Assembly: GCF_013522705.1 (NCBI RefSeq)
Contig: NZ_JAAMRE010000015.1
Location: 55,433-119,432, forward strand
Source of the DNA: Pseudomonas lurida
GTDB taxonomy: Bacteria; Pseudomonadota; Gammaproteobacteria; Pseudomonadales; Pseudomonadaceae
Direction: 5' to 3'
DNA: 64,000 nucleotides
The position numbers and the translations under genes were made by a program. A model generated the notes under the pieces. It ran no database searches, was not told the origin of the DNA, and was given only the letters and a program-made list of their open reading frames with translations. This document shows, in pieces, positions 51,771 through 60,702 of this stretch. Each line of letters starts with the position of its first letter. Positions within the stretch are counted from its first letter, which is position 1.

Positions 51771-52103
51771 AGCAAACCTCCAATCGATAATTTGGAGCTG
51801 CCACTTCTCGCGACTAAACAAAAGGCGGCAGCTGTACGCAGGTTAGTCGACCGGTCGATTGGAAACCCGGCGCACCCGGAGGTGCCCTGCGCACAGCCAC
51901 CATAAGATGCAGGCGAAGGGGGGCCTGACTCATGAGTTGCTTATGCGCCAATCGAATCCGGGCGACTAAACCCGATCACTGAATAGGCAGTGACGATCCG
52001 CAGCCTAGCCACGCATTCCCGCTGGCGCAATGCGGTTGGGATTCTCTCGGAAACGTCCTGCAAATGAAAGGGATCAGCCCTGCTGGCCCTTTAAGCGCCA
52101 GCC
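51771..52103 (-). promoter_or_regulatory. long structured leader region of the DUF6124 gene
   Basis: 333 nt without a gene. In minus-strand RNA the arms 51886-51901 and 51824-51842 pair over about 16 bp (GGUGGC-UGU-G-CGCAGG with CCUGCG-U-ACA-[GCU]-GCCGCC). They enclose a GCACC/GGTGC tetraloop hairpin (51872-51885) and the palindrome TCGACCGGTCGA (51847-51858). The decamer GTTTAGTCGC occurs at both ends of the leader (51963-51972 and 51810-51819). This suggests a cis-acting RNA or a processed sRNA. Confidence 0.6.
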
Positions 52104-53261
52104 TCAATCCAATATCAAATGCGGCAAAAACCGGCTCGAATCCTTGGTAATCAAACTATTATCCTCCCGCACCCCAATCCCCGCCGCCTGGTCCCCGATC
52201 ACCCAGGACCCAATCAACGTATAGCTGTCCCCAAACCGCGGCAACGGCGCAAATTCCTGCAGGATAAACGGCGCATCCGTGTAGGGCCCGTCCTCCTTCA
52301 CAACCAGCCCATCAGCCGTTTGCAGCTCAATGTTGGCGCCTTCCCGCGAGAAAAACGGCTTGCGCACCCACCCCTTCGGCACCGCTTTACCCGGTTCGGT
52401 ATCCAGATGGGCGGCGAGCAGATTCGGGTGGCCTTTGTTGAATTCCCACAACAGCGGCAGGATGCCTTTATTGGAAATGATGGATTTCCACGCAGGCTCG
52501 AAAAACTGGGTATCACTCTCGGCAATCGCGGCGCCGAAGGGTTCGTGGAAGATGAATTCCCAGGCGTGCAGTTTGAACAGATGGGGAATCCAACGGTCCT
52601 GGAGGTCGACGAAGCGGCCTTCGGGGGTCAAGCCGATATCTTCGATGTCGATGTGGCGTGATTCGATGCCGACTTTTTCCGCGACCAGGCGCAGGTAGTC
52701 GGTGGTGCCTTTGTCTTCGACCGAGTCTTTCATCGAGGCGAAGTAGAACGGCTGGTTGACCTGCAACTGCGCGAAAGCCTGGTGCAGTTTGGTGTCGATG
52801 CTGTTGAACTGGTCGGCATGCTTGGGCAGCAGGCCGCGCTCGATGCATTGCTCCAGCCAGCCCCACTGAAACGCCGCAGCCTCGTAAAGGCTGGTCGGTG
52901 TGTCGTAGTTGAGCTCCAGCAGCTTGGCGGGGCCGGTGCCGTTGTAGGAGAAATCCATGCGCCCATACAGGTGCGGATGACCTTCCAGCCACGACGTTCT
53001 GATCATGTCGAAGAAAGGCGCGGGGATGCTCAGGCGTTCGAGCAGTTCTTCGCTCTGGACGACGCGTGCCACGAGGTCCATGCACATGTCATGGATCTCG
53101 GTGGTCGGGTCTTCCAGGTCTTGCTCGATTTGCTTGAGCGTGAACTGGTAGTACGCGCTCTCGTCCCAATAGGGTTCGTTGTCGATGGTGTGGAACAGAA
53201 AGCCGAGGCTGTCGGCCGTCTGTTTCCAGTCATGACGCTCTGCGCAATGGATCTTCTTCAT
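52104..53261 (-). CDS. yjfC: glutathionylspermidine synthase-like ATP-grasp protein (YjfC type)
   Basis: 385-residue ATP-grasp ligase like the C-terminal half of E. coli Gss, without the amidase domain. Segments FSYNGTGPAKLLELNYDTPTS and KPFFSREGANIEL match the nucleotide-binding core. The substrate is unproven; an amino- or polyamine-peptide ligation is expected. It is last in the yjfI-type operon. The start at 53261 removes a 77-codon upstream frame that is a shadow of the preceding gene. Confidence 0.88.
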   Translation of the reverse strand: MKKIHCAERHDWKQTADSLGFLFHTIDNEPYWDESAYYQFTLKQIEQDLEDPTTEIHDMCMDLVARVVQSEELLERLSIPAPFFDMIRTSWLEGHPHLYGRMDFSYNGTGPAKLLELNYDTPTSLYEAAAFQWGWLEQCIERGLLPKHADQFNSIDTKLHQAFAQLQVNQPFYFASMKDSVEDKGTTDYLRLVAEKVGIESRHIDIEDIGLTPEGRFVDLQDRWIPHLFKLHAWEFIFHEPFGAAIAESDTQFFEPAWKSIISNKGILPLLWEFNKGHPNLLAAHLDTEPGKAVPKGWVRKPFFSREGANIELQTADGLVVKEDGPYTDAPFILQEFAPLPRFGDSYTLIGSWVIGDQAAGIGVREDNSLITKDSSRFLPHLILD

Positions 53262-53274
53262 GCCCGGGTTTTCC

Positions 53275-53982
53275 TTAACTGCTCGACCCGCCGCCCCAGC
53301 CGCTGCGTGCGCTGGCCTTGCTGCCGAAACCGCCACGGGAGGTGGCCGATGCCACGGAGCCCGACGTGCCGGAGGAGCGCAGCGTGTTGGTGTAACTGCT
53401 GCTGCCATACCGGGCCTGGTTCGAGCGGCCGAACGTGGCGCCATTGGAGACGCGCTGATTGAGCGTCGAGTTGGCGTAGTCGCCGCGATCATCGCGATAG
53501 CGATACACGGGCTCAGAACGGTAGCTGTTGCGATTGCTGCTCAGCATGTTGCCGATCAGCAGACCGGTCAGCAGGCTGCTGGTGGAGAAGCCGGAGCCGC
53601 CGCTTGCCTGAGCATTACCCGCCTGAGCATTGGCAGCGTCGACCTGGGATTGTGTCACCTGGCCTTCGGCGGTCAGCTCGAAACCGCCCAGCTTGGGAAT
53701 GAACTGGCCATTGGAGTCCAGCTGGCACCAGCCGGCGACAAAGTCGGCATCGCAGTCGGCCTGGCTGGCGTACACCGGAGCGATGCGGCGATGCTCGGCC
53801 ATGGCGGTCATGTAGGCGTCCGAGCAGACGTCCACCGGAAGCTTTTCATCGGCGCATTGCTGAACGGACTGGAAGTTGTACTTCTTCTGCAGATCGTAGG
53901 TTTTTTCCGTCGGCCCGCAGCCGGAAATCGCCATCGCGACCGACGCTGCCAGCGAAAGCTGGACGTACTTGCTTCGTTTCAT
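53275..53982 (-). CDS. yjfM: DUF1190 lipoprotein (YgiB/YjfM type)
   Basis: 235-residue predicted lipoprotein (lipobox AISGC) with cysteine pairs in VQQCADEK, VCSDAY and DCDADFVAGWC, then a Ser/Gly/Arg-rich low-complexity C-terminus (about 150-235). DUF1190 proteins co-occur with DUF350 and GSP-synthase-like genes across proteobacteria. The Met at 53982 is chosen as it starts the signal peptide. Confidence 0.86.
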   Translation of the reverse strand: MKRSKYVQLSLAASVAMAISGCGPTEKTYDLQKKYNFQSVQQCADEKLPVDVCSDAYMTAMAEHRRIAPVYASQADCDADFVAGWCQLDSNGQFIPKLGGFELTAEGQVTQSQVDAANAQAGNAQASGGSGFSTSSLLTGLLIGNMLSSNRNSYRSEPVYRYRDDRGDYANSTLNQRVSNGATFGRSNQARYGSSSYTNTLRSSGTSGSVASATSRGGFGSKASARSGWGGGSSS

Positions 53983-54000
53983 CGGGAGCTCCGTGCGCAA

Positions 54001-54429
54001 TCAGTTCTGGGTGGGCGTCATGCAGGCGGCATTCAACATGCCGACGCTGATAGCCACGGCGGCCACGTAGATGCCTGCCGCAAGCTCGCCCTTCCTGATG
54101 CGCTCGGACGTGCCTTTGAGTACCAGGCTGGTCAGCAGAAACGCCAGCAGTTGGACGACGGCCGCGATCACTGCCCAGACGACGAAGTCGAGAATGCTGA
54201 TCGAGTAGGCAATCACATTGCTGGCCGGAATGGCGAACCCGACGATGGCACCGCCCAGGGCAACGGCTGCGGAAACATTGCCTGCACGGATCAGTTCGAA
54301 TTCTTTGTGCGGGGTGATGCGGGTGTAGATGAACTGGAACAATGCGAACAGTACGGCAGCGCCCAGGATGTAGGTCACAAACCCGAGCACAGCGGTTTTG
54401 TTCAGTGAAATGGAGAGAGCTTCTAGCAT
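54001..54429 (-). CDS. yjfL: DUF350 membrane protein (YjfL type)
   Basis: 142 residues with four predicted transmembrane helices in two repeated halves, as in the DUF350 family. Probably a small channel or transporter component. It is in the middle of the yjf operon. Confidence 0.88.
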   Translation of the reverse strand: MLEALSISLNKTAVLGFVTYILGAAVLFALFQFIYTRITPHKEFELIRAGNVSAAVALGGAIVGFAIPASNVIAYSISILDFVVWAVIAAVVQLLAFLLTSLVLKGTSERIRKGELAAGIYVAAVAISVGMLNAACMTPTQN

Positions 54430-54444
54430 GTGTTTCTTCCTTTT

Positions 54445-55116
54445 TTAGAGCGCTTTGAAGTCGGTTGTGTACAGCGAAATGCCCAGCGATGTGCTCAGGC
54501 TAACGGTGCCTTCAGCGTCTTCCTCGACGGAAAACAGCAGGAACTCACGTCGATCGGTCAGGCCTGTATCCCGTGCGTATAGCATCGAACGGTGCTCGAC
54601 GCTGTAGGCGTCTTCGGGGTTGATCACCTGCTCACTCATGGCCACCAATTCTGTCTGACCTTCCTCGCTGCCCCATACACGCGCGTATTCGACGCCGTTG
54701 TGGGTGTAGGTCGGCAAACCGATCAGACTCTGCGGCCCCGCCAGGCGGCGCAGTTCGGCCTCGCTGCTGAGGGTGACGTAACTCAGGTAGTTGAACAGGA
54801 TCACCGACTCGACCTGCCCGGTGATATCGCCCGTGGTGTGTACCTGCAGCCAGTAATCTTCGTCGTTCATGTAGTAGCGAGACAGCCAGGTCGACTGCCC
54901 GAGGTCAACGGTGCCGTTGCTCCAGATTTCCTGGGTGCCGGGGATGATCACCGTGGTTTTGCCGTCGAGCAGCAATTTCAGGCTCGTGTCGAATATCACG
55001 CCTTTGCCCGGCGCCAGGCCCAGCGGCCCGGTGGTCGGCACGGCTTGGCCAGGCTCTTTCGATTGTGTATTGGCGTGCGGGGCCTCAAGCCCCATCAACT
55101 GTTTAAACCATCCCAT
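54445..55116 (-). CDS. yjfK: DUF2491 family protein (YjfK type)
   Basis: About 223 residues, soluble and acidic, with the family segment TFDTSLKLLLDGKTTVIIPG. The Met at 55116 (MGWFKQLMGL) fits other family members. It overlaps the 3' end of the potassium-channel gene by 14 nt. Function unknown. Confidence 0.86.
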   Translation of the reverse strand: MGWFKQLMGLEAPHANTQSKEPGQAVPTTGPLGLAPGKGVIFDTSLKLLLDGKTTVIIPGTQEIWSNGTVDLGQSTWLSRYYMNDEDYWLQVHTTGDITGQVESVILFNYLSYVTLSSEAELRRLAGPQSLIGLPTYTHNGVEYARVWGSEEGQTELVAMSEQVINPEDAYSVEHRSMLYARDTGLTDRREFLLFSVEEDAEGTVSLSTSLGISLYTTDFKAL

Positions 55117-56137
55117 TGGAGATTTCCTTGAGGCGGGTGGAGGCGATGTAGAAGAGTTCGCCACCTGCAACGCGCGTGTTGCTGGGCGGGTTGATCGAGG
55201 GTTGCGGGGCGCCTTGGGCGCGATAGCCGATGAGTGTGGCGTTGTGGCGTTCTTTCATTTGGGTGTACAGGTCGCCGAACGTGGCTTCAAAGGCCTCGGG
55301 CAATTTCATCAAGTATTGGGTGGCACCTTGGCCCACGCACAACAGCTCATTGATGACCACCGACGAGCCCGGATCCTGAGACGCGCGCACCAGCATTTCG
55401 ATAGCCATGCTTGATGTGCATTCCAGGCTGGGGGCGTAGGAGCTGGCCAGGGCGGCAATTTCGCTTTCATTGAAGTGGGCAACCACATGACCAACCGGGC
55501 TCAGTTGATTCACCGCCAGCACGGTGGCCAGCGTCAGATCATCAGACGGAGTGCGCACCAGCACACGCTCGGCACCGGGCACGCCGGCACGCAACAATAA
55601 CGCTGTCGAAGACAGGCTTTCACCCCGGATGAACGCCGCCTTGCCCGGCATCGGGTTTTCTTCGAGGGTGCAATCGCAAATGACGATCAGGTTGTCGTTC
55701 GAGGTCTCGTCCTGGAGCAACAACTCAATGACTCGCTCACTGGACGCGCCCTCCCAGCCAATGAGCACGGTATGACCGACCTTACCGGTGAAATCGCCTT
55801 TGCCCTTCATGCCTTTTCTCCATGCATCGATGACAGTGCTGGTGGTTTTGCCGATGGCTGCCGTCAGCAGCGCAATGCCCCCGAGCATCACCCAGGCAGC
55901 CACGAACACGCGCCCCGCCGAGGTCTGCGGCGCAAGATCGCCATAGCCGACCGTCAGCGTGGTGGTGAGGTAGAAGTAAATAAATGTGGCGGGAGCGGTG
56001 AGGTGCTGTTCGCCCAGGTACACCAGGCCCAGGTAGGCGGTGATCAGGTGTATCCCCAGGGCGATCACCAGCCCCGCCCAACCGAAGCGGTGAAAGAGCG
56101 AGGAAGCGTACCTGCGCAACAGAAGAAAAATCGACAC
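55103..56137 (-). CDS. two-TM potassium channel with TrkA-N-like domain
   Basis: 344 residues. Two membrane helices flank a K+ selectivity filter TVGYGD at residues 62-67. The cytosolic part starts near 110 with VLIGWEGASSERV, an RCK/TrkA-N Rossmann-like domain with a degenerate nucleotide loop. Insertion of a channel gene within a yjf-type operon suggests ion flux is part of the module's stress response. Confidence 0.88.
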   Translation of the reverse strand: MSIFLLLRRYASSLFHRFGWAGLVIALGIHLITAYLGLVYLGEQHLTAPATFIYFYLTTTLTVGYGDLAPQTSAGRVFVAAWVMLGGIALLTAAIGKTTSTVIDAWRKGMKGKGDFTGKVGHTVLIGWEGASSERVIELLLQDETSNDNLIVICDCTLEENPMPGKAAFIRGESLSSTALLLRAGVPGAERVLVRTPSDDLTLATVLAVNQLSPVGHVVAHFNESEIAALASSYAPSLECTSSMAIEMLVRASQDPGSSVVINELLCVGQGATQYLMKLPEAFEATFGDLYTQMKERHNATLIGYRAQGAPQPSINPPSNTRVAGGELFYIASTRLKEISNGMV

Positions 56138-56210
56138 GTTGTCCCTGGCTCCTTGGGTACTTGATTACCTGATGACGTTGTCGCCTCGACATCGGGATGC
56201 TCAAGCGCGC

Positions 56211-56771
56211 TCAGCCGGCATTAAACCTGCTGCGTGGTTTGGAGAGAAGTACCTTGGCTGCAATAAATCCGGCGAACGCGCCAAACAGATGCCCTTCGAA
56301 GGAAACACCCTGGCGAGGCAGGAAGCCAAGGATCAAGCCGCCATACAGTGCCGCGACGACAGCGGCCGTTATCAGGTTGCCCCAACTCCTGTGGAACCAG
56401 GCGCGAGACAACAGGTAGGCCCATAGCCCGAAGACCCAGCCGCTGGCGCCCACGTGTATGCCGGCAAAACCGAACAGCCAGACCAGCGAGCCACCCAGCA
56501 CAATGATGATCGCGCTGACGGCCACAAACCGATTGAGCCCTTCGATCATCACCAGGCTGCCCAGGATCACAAAGGCAATCAGGTTGGCGCTCAGGTGGGC
56601 GAACGAGCCGTGCAGAAACGGTGACATGAGTATGCCGGGCAGCCCCTGCAGCGTTCTCGGGATCAGGCCGAACGCCATAAGGCTGTAACCGGTCGCCACA
56701 TTGAGCAGTTGCAGCGCGACCATCAAGAAGGCCAAGCCTGCGATTGTCTTGAAACCCTTCAGGGCATCCAT
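56211..56771 (-). CDS. rhomboid-family intramembrane serine protease
   Basis: 186 residues with about six helices. The HxxxN signature is His59-Asn63 (HLSAN), the catalytic Ser110 is in GASG and His161 is in EGHLFGAFAG, so the dyad is intact. It lies between the channel and pspA-like genes, suggesting regulated cleavage of a membrane partner in this operon. Confidence 0.88.
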   Translation of the reverse strand: MDALKGFKTIAGLAFLMVALQLLNVATGYSLMAFGLIPRTLQGLPGILMSPFLHGSFAHLSANLIAFVILGSLVMIEGLNRFVAVSAIIIVLGGSLVWLFGFAGIHVGASGWVFGLWAYLLSRAWFHRSWGNLITAAVVAALYGGLILGFLPRQGVSFEGHLFGAFAGFIAAKVLLSKPRSRFNAG

Positions 56772-56826
56772 CCTGACCTCGACAAAAAAGGGAGGGCAGA
56801 CACTGCCCTCCCAGCGGCGACGTTGC

Positions 56827-57525
56827 TTACTCCGCCGACTTTTGCTTCAGGCGCTCCAGAATCGCATTGGCGCTGCCTTCATCAGGCGTGATGCCGGCGT
56901 CGCGCAGCTTGCGCTCCAGATCGGTCCCCGTCGAAGCGTCAGCCAGCTCATCCTGGGCTTGCAGTTCAGCGGCGCGTTGCTGCTGCTTGGCCTGCAAACG
57001 ATTCAGCGTACCGACGGCGGTTTCCAGCTTGCCGTTGGCACCGCCGCTGGCGATGGAGGCGCTGACCTGGGCCTTCTGTACGCTGTCGCGAGCCTTGGCC
57101 ATATCCACTTGCTGACGCAGGCTTTTGATCCGGCTTTCGGCCTTGGTGATGTCCTTGCGCATGCCTTCCGCATAGCCACCGAACTCAATGGCTTGCTTAT
57201 GCTCGACATCCCGCTCGTTGGTCAGGGTCGAAATCGCTTCGGCCACTTCCAAGGCGAGGTCTTCACGATTGGCCTGCAGGGCCGCCACTGCCTTGGACTC
57301 CAGGTCCTTGATCTTGGCGTCGTACTCGTTGACGCGATCAGTCGCCAATTTGTGCTTGGCCATGATGCTGACCAGCTCACGCTTGGCGTTGGCCAGCGCG
57401 GTGTCGGCATCGCGAATTTCCTGATCGAGGATGCGCAGGGCCTGTTGGTCAACGATAGATTCGCCGACTTCGTTGGCACCGCCACGCAGCGCGGTGAACA
57501 ATTTGCTCCAGATGGACTGAGTCAT
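56827..57525 (-). CDS. yjfJ: PspA/IM30-family protein (YjfJ type)
   Basis: 232-residue coiled-coil ESCRT-III-like membrane-remodelling protein. Long heptad-rich helices span about 20-180, with a C-terminal DEGSANAILERLK helix. Classical pspF/pspBC partners are absent, so it is the yjfJ-type paralogue rather than the canonical phage-shock protein. Confidence 0.9.
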   Translation of the reverse strand: MTQSIWSKLFTALRGGANEVGESIVDQQALRILDQEIRDADTALANAKRELVSIMAKHKLATDRVNEYDAKIKDLESKAVAALQANREDLALEVAEAISTLTNERDVEHKQAIEFGGYAEGMRKDITKAESRIKSLRQQVDMAKARDSVQKAQVSASIASGGANGKLETAVGTLNRLQAKQQQRAAELQAQDELADASTGTDLERKLRDAGITPDEGSANAILERLKQKSAE

Positions 57526-57542
57526 TGGATACTCCCGAATAC

Positions 57543-58232
57543 TTAATTGAAGAAACGTTCGAAGGCTTCGCTGGCGCGCTGCACGTTGTCGACCAGGGTT
57601 TTCACCTCGGTCACGATATTGGTCAGGCTGGAGTCGGAGCTCAATGCGCCGAACATGTTGTAGACCACCTGCCCGTTCGGCATGGACTCGATACCGATCG
57701 AGGACAGCGGGAACATCTCCCGGCTGCGCAACACCGCGTCATTGAAGGTTGCGACATCGTTGATGGACTCGGCATCGACCAGCACGGTATCGACGATGAT
57801 CTGCTCGCCCACCACCGCGATGTAAATCGGCAAGCCACCGAAGTCGTTCATTTCCAGCTTGATACTGGATTCGGAGCCTTGGACCAGAGACAGCGTAATG
57901 TCCTTGGACACCACCTCGTCCAGGGCCTGAAGAGCGGTGAAGAGGCGATCGATATTCCAGTTGGTACCTGCGCTCATGAAATTCTCCGACATGAATGAAC
58001 CAACCAGAATCGGCTGGCGAAGCTGTTTCTCCATTTGCTTGAGCAGGCTTCGATTTTCGGGAAGCACCCAAGTCTCGTGTTTCACATAGCCGGCGGCCGC
58101 CAGGCCTGCGCGCATTTGCTTCATGTAGAAGCTTGATGGCTTTTTGACCGACGGTTTCAAGCGCTCTCCCTGAAGACGGGTTGAATCGGTATCGGCCCCT
58201 GGGGACGGGTTCGATGGAGAGCTGCTTTTCAT
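57543..58232 (-). CDS. yjfI: DUF2170 protein (YjfI type)
   Basis: 229 residues. A Pro/Ser-rich N-terminus (1-45) and a HTH-like ARRAGLAAAGY-type region (about 40-60) precede the DUF2170 domain (about 90-215). It has been compared with CesT-like chaperones. First gene of the operon, 17 nt before yjfJ. Confidence 0.85.
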   Translation of the reverse strand: MKSSSPSNPSPGADTDSTRLQGERLKPSVKKPSSFYMKQMRAGLAAAGYVKHETWVLPENRSLLKQMEKQLRQPILVGSFMSENFMSAGTNWNIDRLFTALQALDEVVSKDITLSLVQGSESSIKLEMNDFGGLPIYIAVVGEQIIVDTVLVDAESINDVATFNDAVLRSREMFPLSSIGIESMPNGQVVYNMFGALSSDSSLTNIVTEVKTLVDNVQRASEAFERFFN

Positions 58233-58255
58233 GGTGCTGACCTCGCTGTGAAAAA

Positions 58256-58313
58256 CTCACGCGTGAGAAAATCTACAGGCAATTTTCAGCAGGCTCAATA
58301 GCTCACGCGTGAG
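58256..58313 (-). promoter_or_regulatory. twin 12-bp palindromes upstream of the yjf operon
   Basis: CTCACGCGTGAG occurs at 58256-58267 and again at 58302-58313, 46 bp apart, each perfectly palindromic and flanked by A/T tracts. The first copy lies 24 bp before the yjfI ATG. These are likely operator sites for an unknown dimeric regulator; the spacing could permit looping. Confidence 0.75.
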
Positions 58314-58493
58314 ATTTTTTGTCGTACTTCTTTCAGTGACGCTAAAGGTCGCTGCTGCTAAATGACCGAAATTGTCACCTTTGAGTTGACGGTATTACCC
58401 ATATCAGACGATTTATCATGCCGTCGCTACCCATTAATCTGTGCCCATGTTGAACGCAACGCCCTAACCCACTTAAACAAAAAGGATTCAACC

Positions 58494-59126
58494 ATGAGCA
58501 CTGCAACCTACAACCGCCTCAACAAAGACGACGCCGTAGTCCTGCTGGTCGACCACCAGACCGGCCTGATCTCCCTGGTTCAGGACTTCTCGCCCAACGA
58601 GTTCAAGAACAACGTGCTGGCCCTGGCCGACCTGGCGAAGTTTTTCAACCTGCCGACCATTCTCACCACCAGCTTCGAACAGGGCCCCAACGGCCCGCTG
58701 GTGCCGGAGCTGAAAGAGATGTTCCCGGACGCGCCGTACATCGCCCGCCCTGGCCAGATCAATGCGTGGGACAACGAAGATTTCGTCAAGGCAATCAAGG
58801 CCACCGGGCGCAAGCAGATCATCATTGCCGGTGTGGTCACGGATGTCTGCGTAGCGTTCCCGACCTTGTCGGCGCTGGCGGAAGGGTTTGAGGTGTTTGT
58901 AGTAACCGATGCTTCCGGCACGTTCAACACCACGGTGCAGCAGGCGGCGTGGAGCCGCATGACACAGGCCGGTGCGCAGTTGATGAACTGGTTCTCGGTG
59001 GCCTGTGAGCTGCACCGCGACTGGCGCAACGATATCGAAGGCCTGGGGAATTTGTTGTCCCAGCGCATTCCCAACTATCGCAACTTGATGAATGGGTATG
59101 CGGCGCTGACGGCTCATCAGAAGTAA
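58494..59126 (+). CDS. isochorismatase-family hydrolase (YcaC-like)
   Basis: 210-residue cysteine hydrolase. Catalytic residues are Asp in LLVDHQTGL, a Lys in the ELKEMF region and Cys in GVVTDVCVAFP. YcaC crystallised readily as an octameric contaminant and its substrate is unknown. The start at 58494 gives MSTATYNRLNK; the longer frame has no homology. Confidence 0.9.
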   Translation: MSTATYNRLNKDDAVVLLVDHQTGLISLVQDFSPNEFKNNVLALADLAKFFNLPTILTTSFEQGPNGPLVPELKEMFPDAPYIARPGQINAWDNEDFVKAIKATGRKQIIIAGVVTDVCVAFPTLSALAEGFEVFVVTDASGTFNTTVQQAAWSRMTQAGAQLMNWFSVACELHRDWRNDIEGLGNLLSQRIPNYRNLMNGYAALTAHQK

Positions 59127-59133
59127 GTCAGCC

Positions 59134-59176
59134 GAGATTCGCGATAAGCCTGCCCTCAAAAGCGGGCTTTCGTTAT
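59134..59176 (+). terminator. terminator of the ycaC-like gene
   Basis: Stem AAGCCTGC / GCGGGCTT (one G-U wobble) with an 8-nt loop followed by a T-rich run. Confidence 0.7.
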
Positions 59177-59186
59177 TCAACCGAGT

Positions 59187-60218
59187 TTAGCCCGCCAGTT
59201 CCCGCTCAATTTGCTCGATGCTTGGCAAACTGGTTTGCAGCTCTGCGGGTAATGCCCCTACCAGTTGATATTCCGCCACTCCGATAGGTCGGTTGTTATC
59301 GCGCAGTGCATACTCAGCTACCACCGCGTTCTTGCTCTTGCACAATAATAGGCCAATCGTTGGCCCATCTTGCGGATGCCTAAGCTGAGCATCTACAGCA
59401 GCAAGGCAAAAGCTCAGCTTGCCTAGGTGTTCAGGCTTAAATTTTCCCGCCTTGAGCTCGATCACCACGTAGCAACGCAGCTTCACGTGGTAGAACAACA
59501 GATCAACGAAGAACTCATCGCCACCCACATCCAAGAGAACTTGTTGGCCGACGAACGCAAAACCAGCGCCCAACTCCAACAGAAAGTCGGTGACGTGTTT
59601 GATCAGGGCATTTTCTATGTCGCGCTCCTGCGCATCCAGGGCCAGACTGAGAAAATCAAAACGATAAGGATCTTTCAGCGACTCACGCGCCAGGTCGGAT
59701 TGTGGCTTGGGCAGGTGGTTTTCGAAATTGCTGACTGCTTTACCCGTGCGCTCCAGTAGGCGAGTTTCGATTTGCATCACCAGCGTGTTGCGGGACCAAC
59801 TGTGTTCAATCGCCTGCGCGATGTACCAACGACGGGGTTCTGGGCCCGGAAGTTTGTCGAGCAGGACCACATTGTGACCCCACGGCAATTGTGCAGCAGC
59901 CTGTTGCACAAATTCCGAATCCGGCCAAGCTTCAGCAAATGCACGCATGTACTTCAGGTTGCGGGGCGAAAAACCTTTCATGCAGGGAAAACTCGTACAC
60001 AAATCTTGAGCAAGACGATCAATAACCTTGCTCCCCCACCCCTGCTGGTTCTGGCGGGTCAAAATCTCGTGACCGATATTCCAGTAAAGGAGCACCATTT
60101 CTCGATTGACTGCCAGTGACGCACGCTGTTGTGCCACGTGGATGCGCTTTTTAAGGCCGGTCAGCCAATCGCTGTAGCCCGTCGGAGGCGCCGTCAAACG
60201 GATAGACCTTTCGCTCAT
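59187..60218 (-). CDS. DUF1016 PD-(D/E)XK nuclease family protein (YhcG-like)
   Basis: 343 residues. An N-terminal winged-helix DUF1016_N domain (about 20-170) precedes a nuclease core whose motif residues are Asp239, Glu254 and Lys256 (VIELKAG). Family members occur near restriction and mobile loci and have been proposed to act on Holliday junctions or phage DNA. It stands alone here. Confidence 0.88.
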   Translation of the reverse strand: MSERSIRLTAPPTGYSDWLTGLKKRIHVAQQRASLAVNREMVLLYWNIGHEILTRQNQQGWGSKVIDRLAQDLCTSFPCMKGFSPRNLKYMRAFAEAWPDSEFVQQAAAQLPWGHNVVLLDKLPGPEPRRWYIAQAIEHSWSRNTLVMQIETRLLERTGKAVSNFENHLPKPQSDLARESLKDPYRFDFLSLALDAQERDIENALIKHVTDFLLELGAGFAFVGQQVLLDVGGDEFFVDLLFYHVKLRCYVVIELKAGKFKPEHLGKLSFCLAAVDAQLRHPQDGPTIGLLLCKSKNAVVAEYALRDNNRPIGVAEYQLVGALPAELQTSLPSIEQIERELAG

Positions 60219-60702
60219 GCCTGTTTCACTCTTGAGTTTTCGGCAGGCTAGTCAGAGGCCTTTGCAGTAACAAGGGGTCGTAAGCGCTTCAGGAGCTGCC
60301 CGACACATCTTACGGAACGGCCCTACTGGCAATTGCAAATCAGCTTATTGCAACACTCTCTGAAGCAGGTCGGCGGACGATTTGGAAAAGGGAGAGGCCA
60401 ATGCTTTGCCCTGAGATCGAGCAGAACACGCTATTGCCAATTTAAGAAGCGAGACCTGGCCAGGCAAATCGCCGTATTGCAGAGGATGCAGGCTGGGCTG
60501 ATTGAATTTGAACCCCAACTTAAAGAAGCACAAAGCACTGCTCGTCAATGAGCATGATCGCCATTTGAAGTAGCCCCCAACTGTGATTGGAGCTGACTAT
60601 TACGCGACCTTCGTAAGCCCTTTCTGATTTTTCCCGCCGTTCATCCAGCCGCTTTTCACTGCGGCAGACTCCGACGCCTTGCCCTCTGCCGAGACGTCAC
60701 GG
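60219..60702. other. intergenic DNA between DUF1016 and Rhs genes
   Basis: 484 nt. A short plus-strand ORF (60333-60551) has a Lys/Gln-rich tail but no ribosome-binding site and no recognised homology. I see no promoter or terminator of note. It may hold a decayed gene. Confidence 0.4.

Noticed and set aside
60333..60551. 72-codon ORF upstream of the Rhs gene
   Set aside because: No ribosome-binding site or homology; kept only as a note in the intergenic description.
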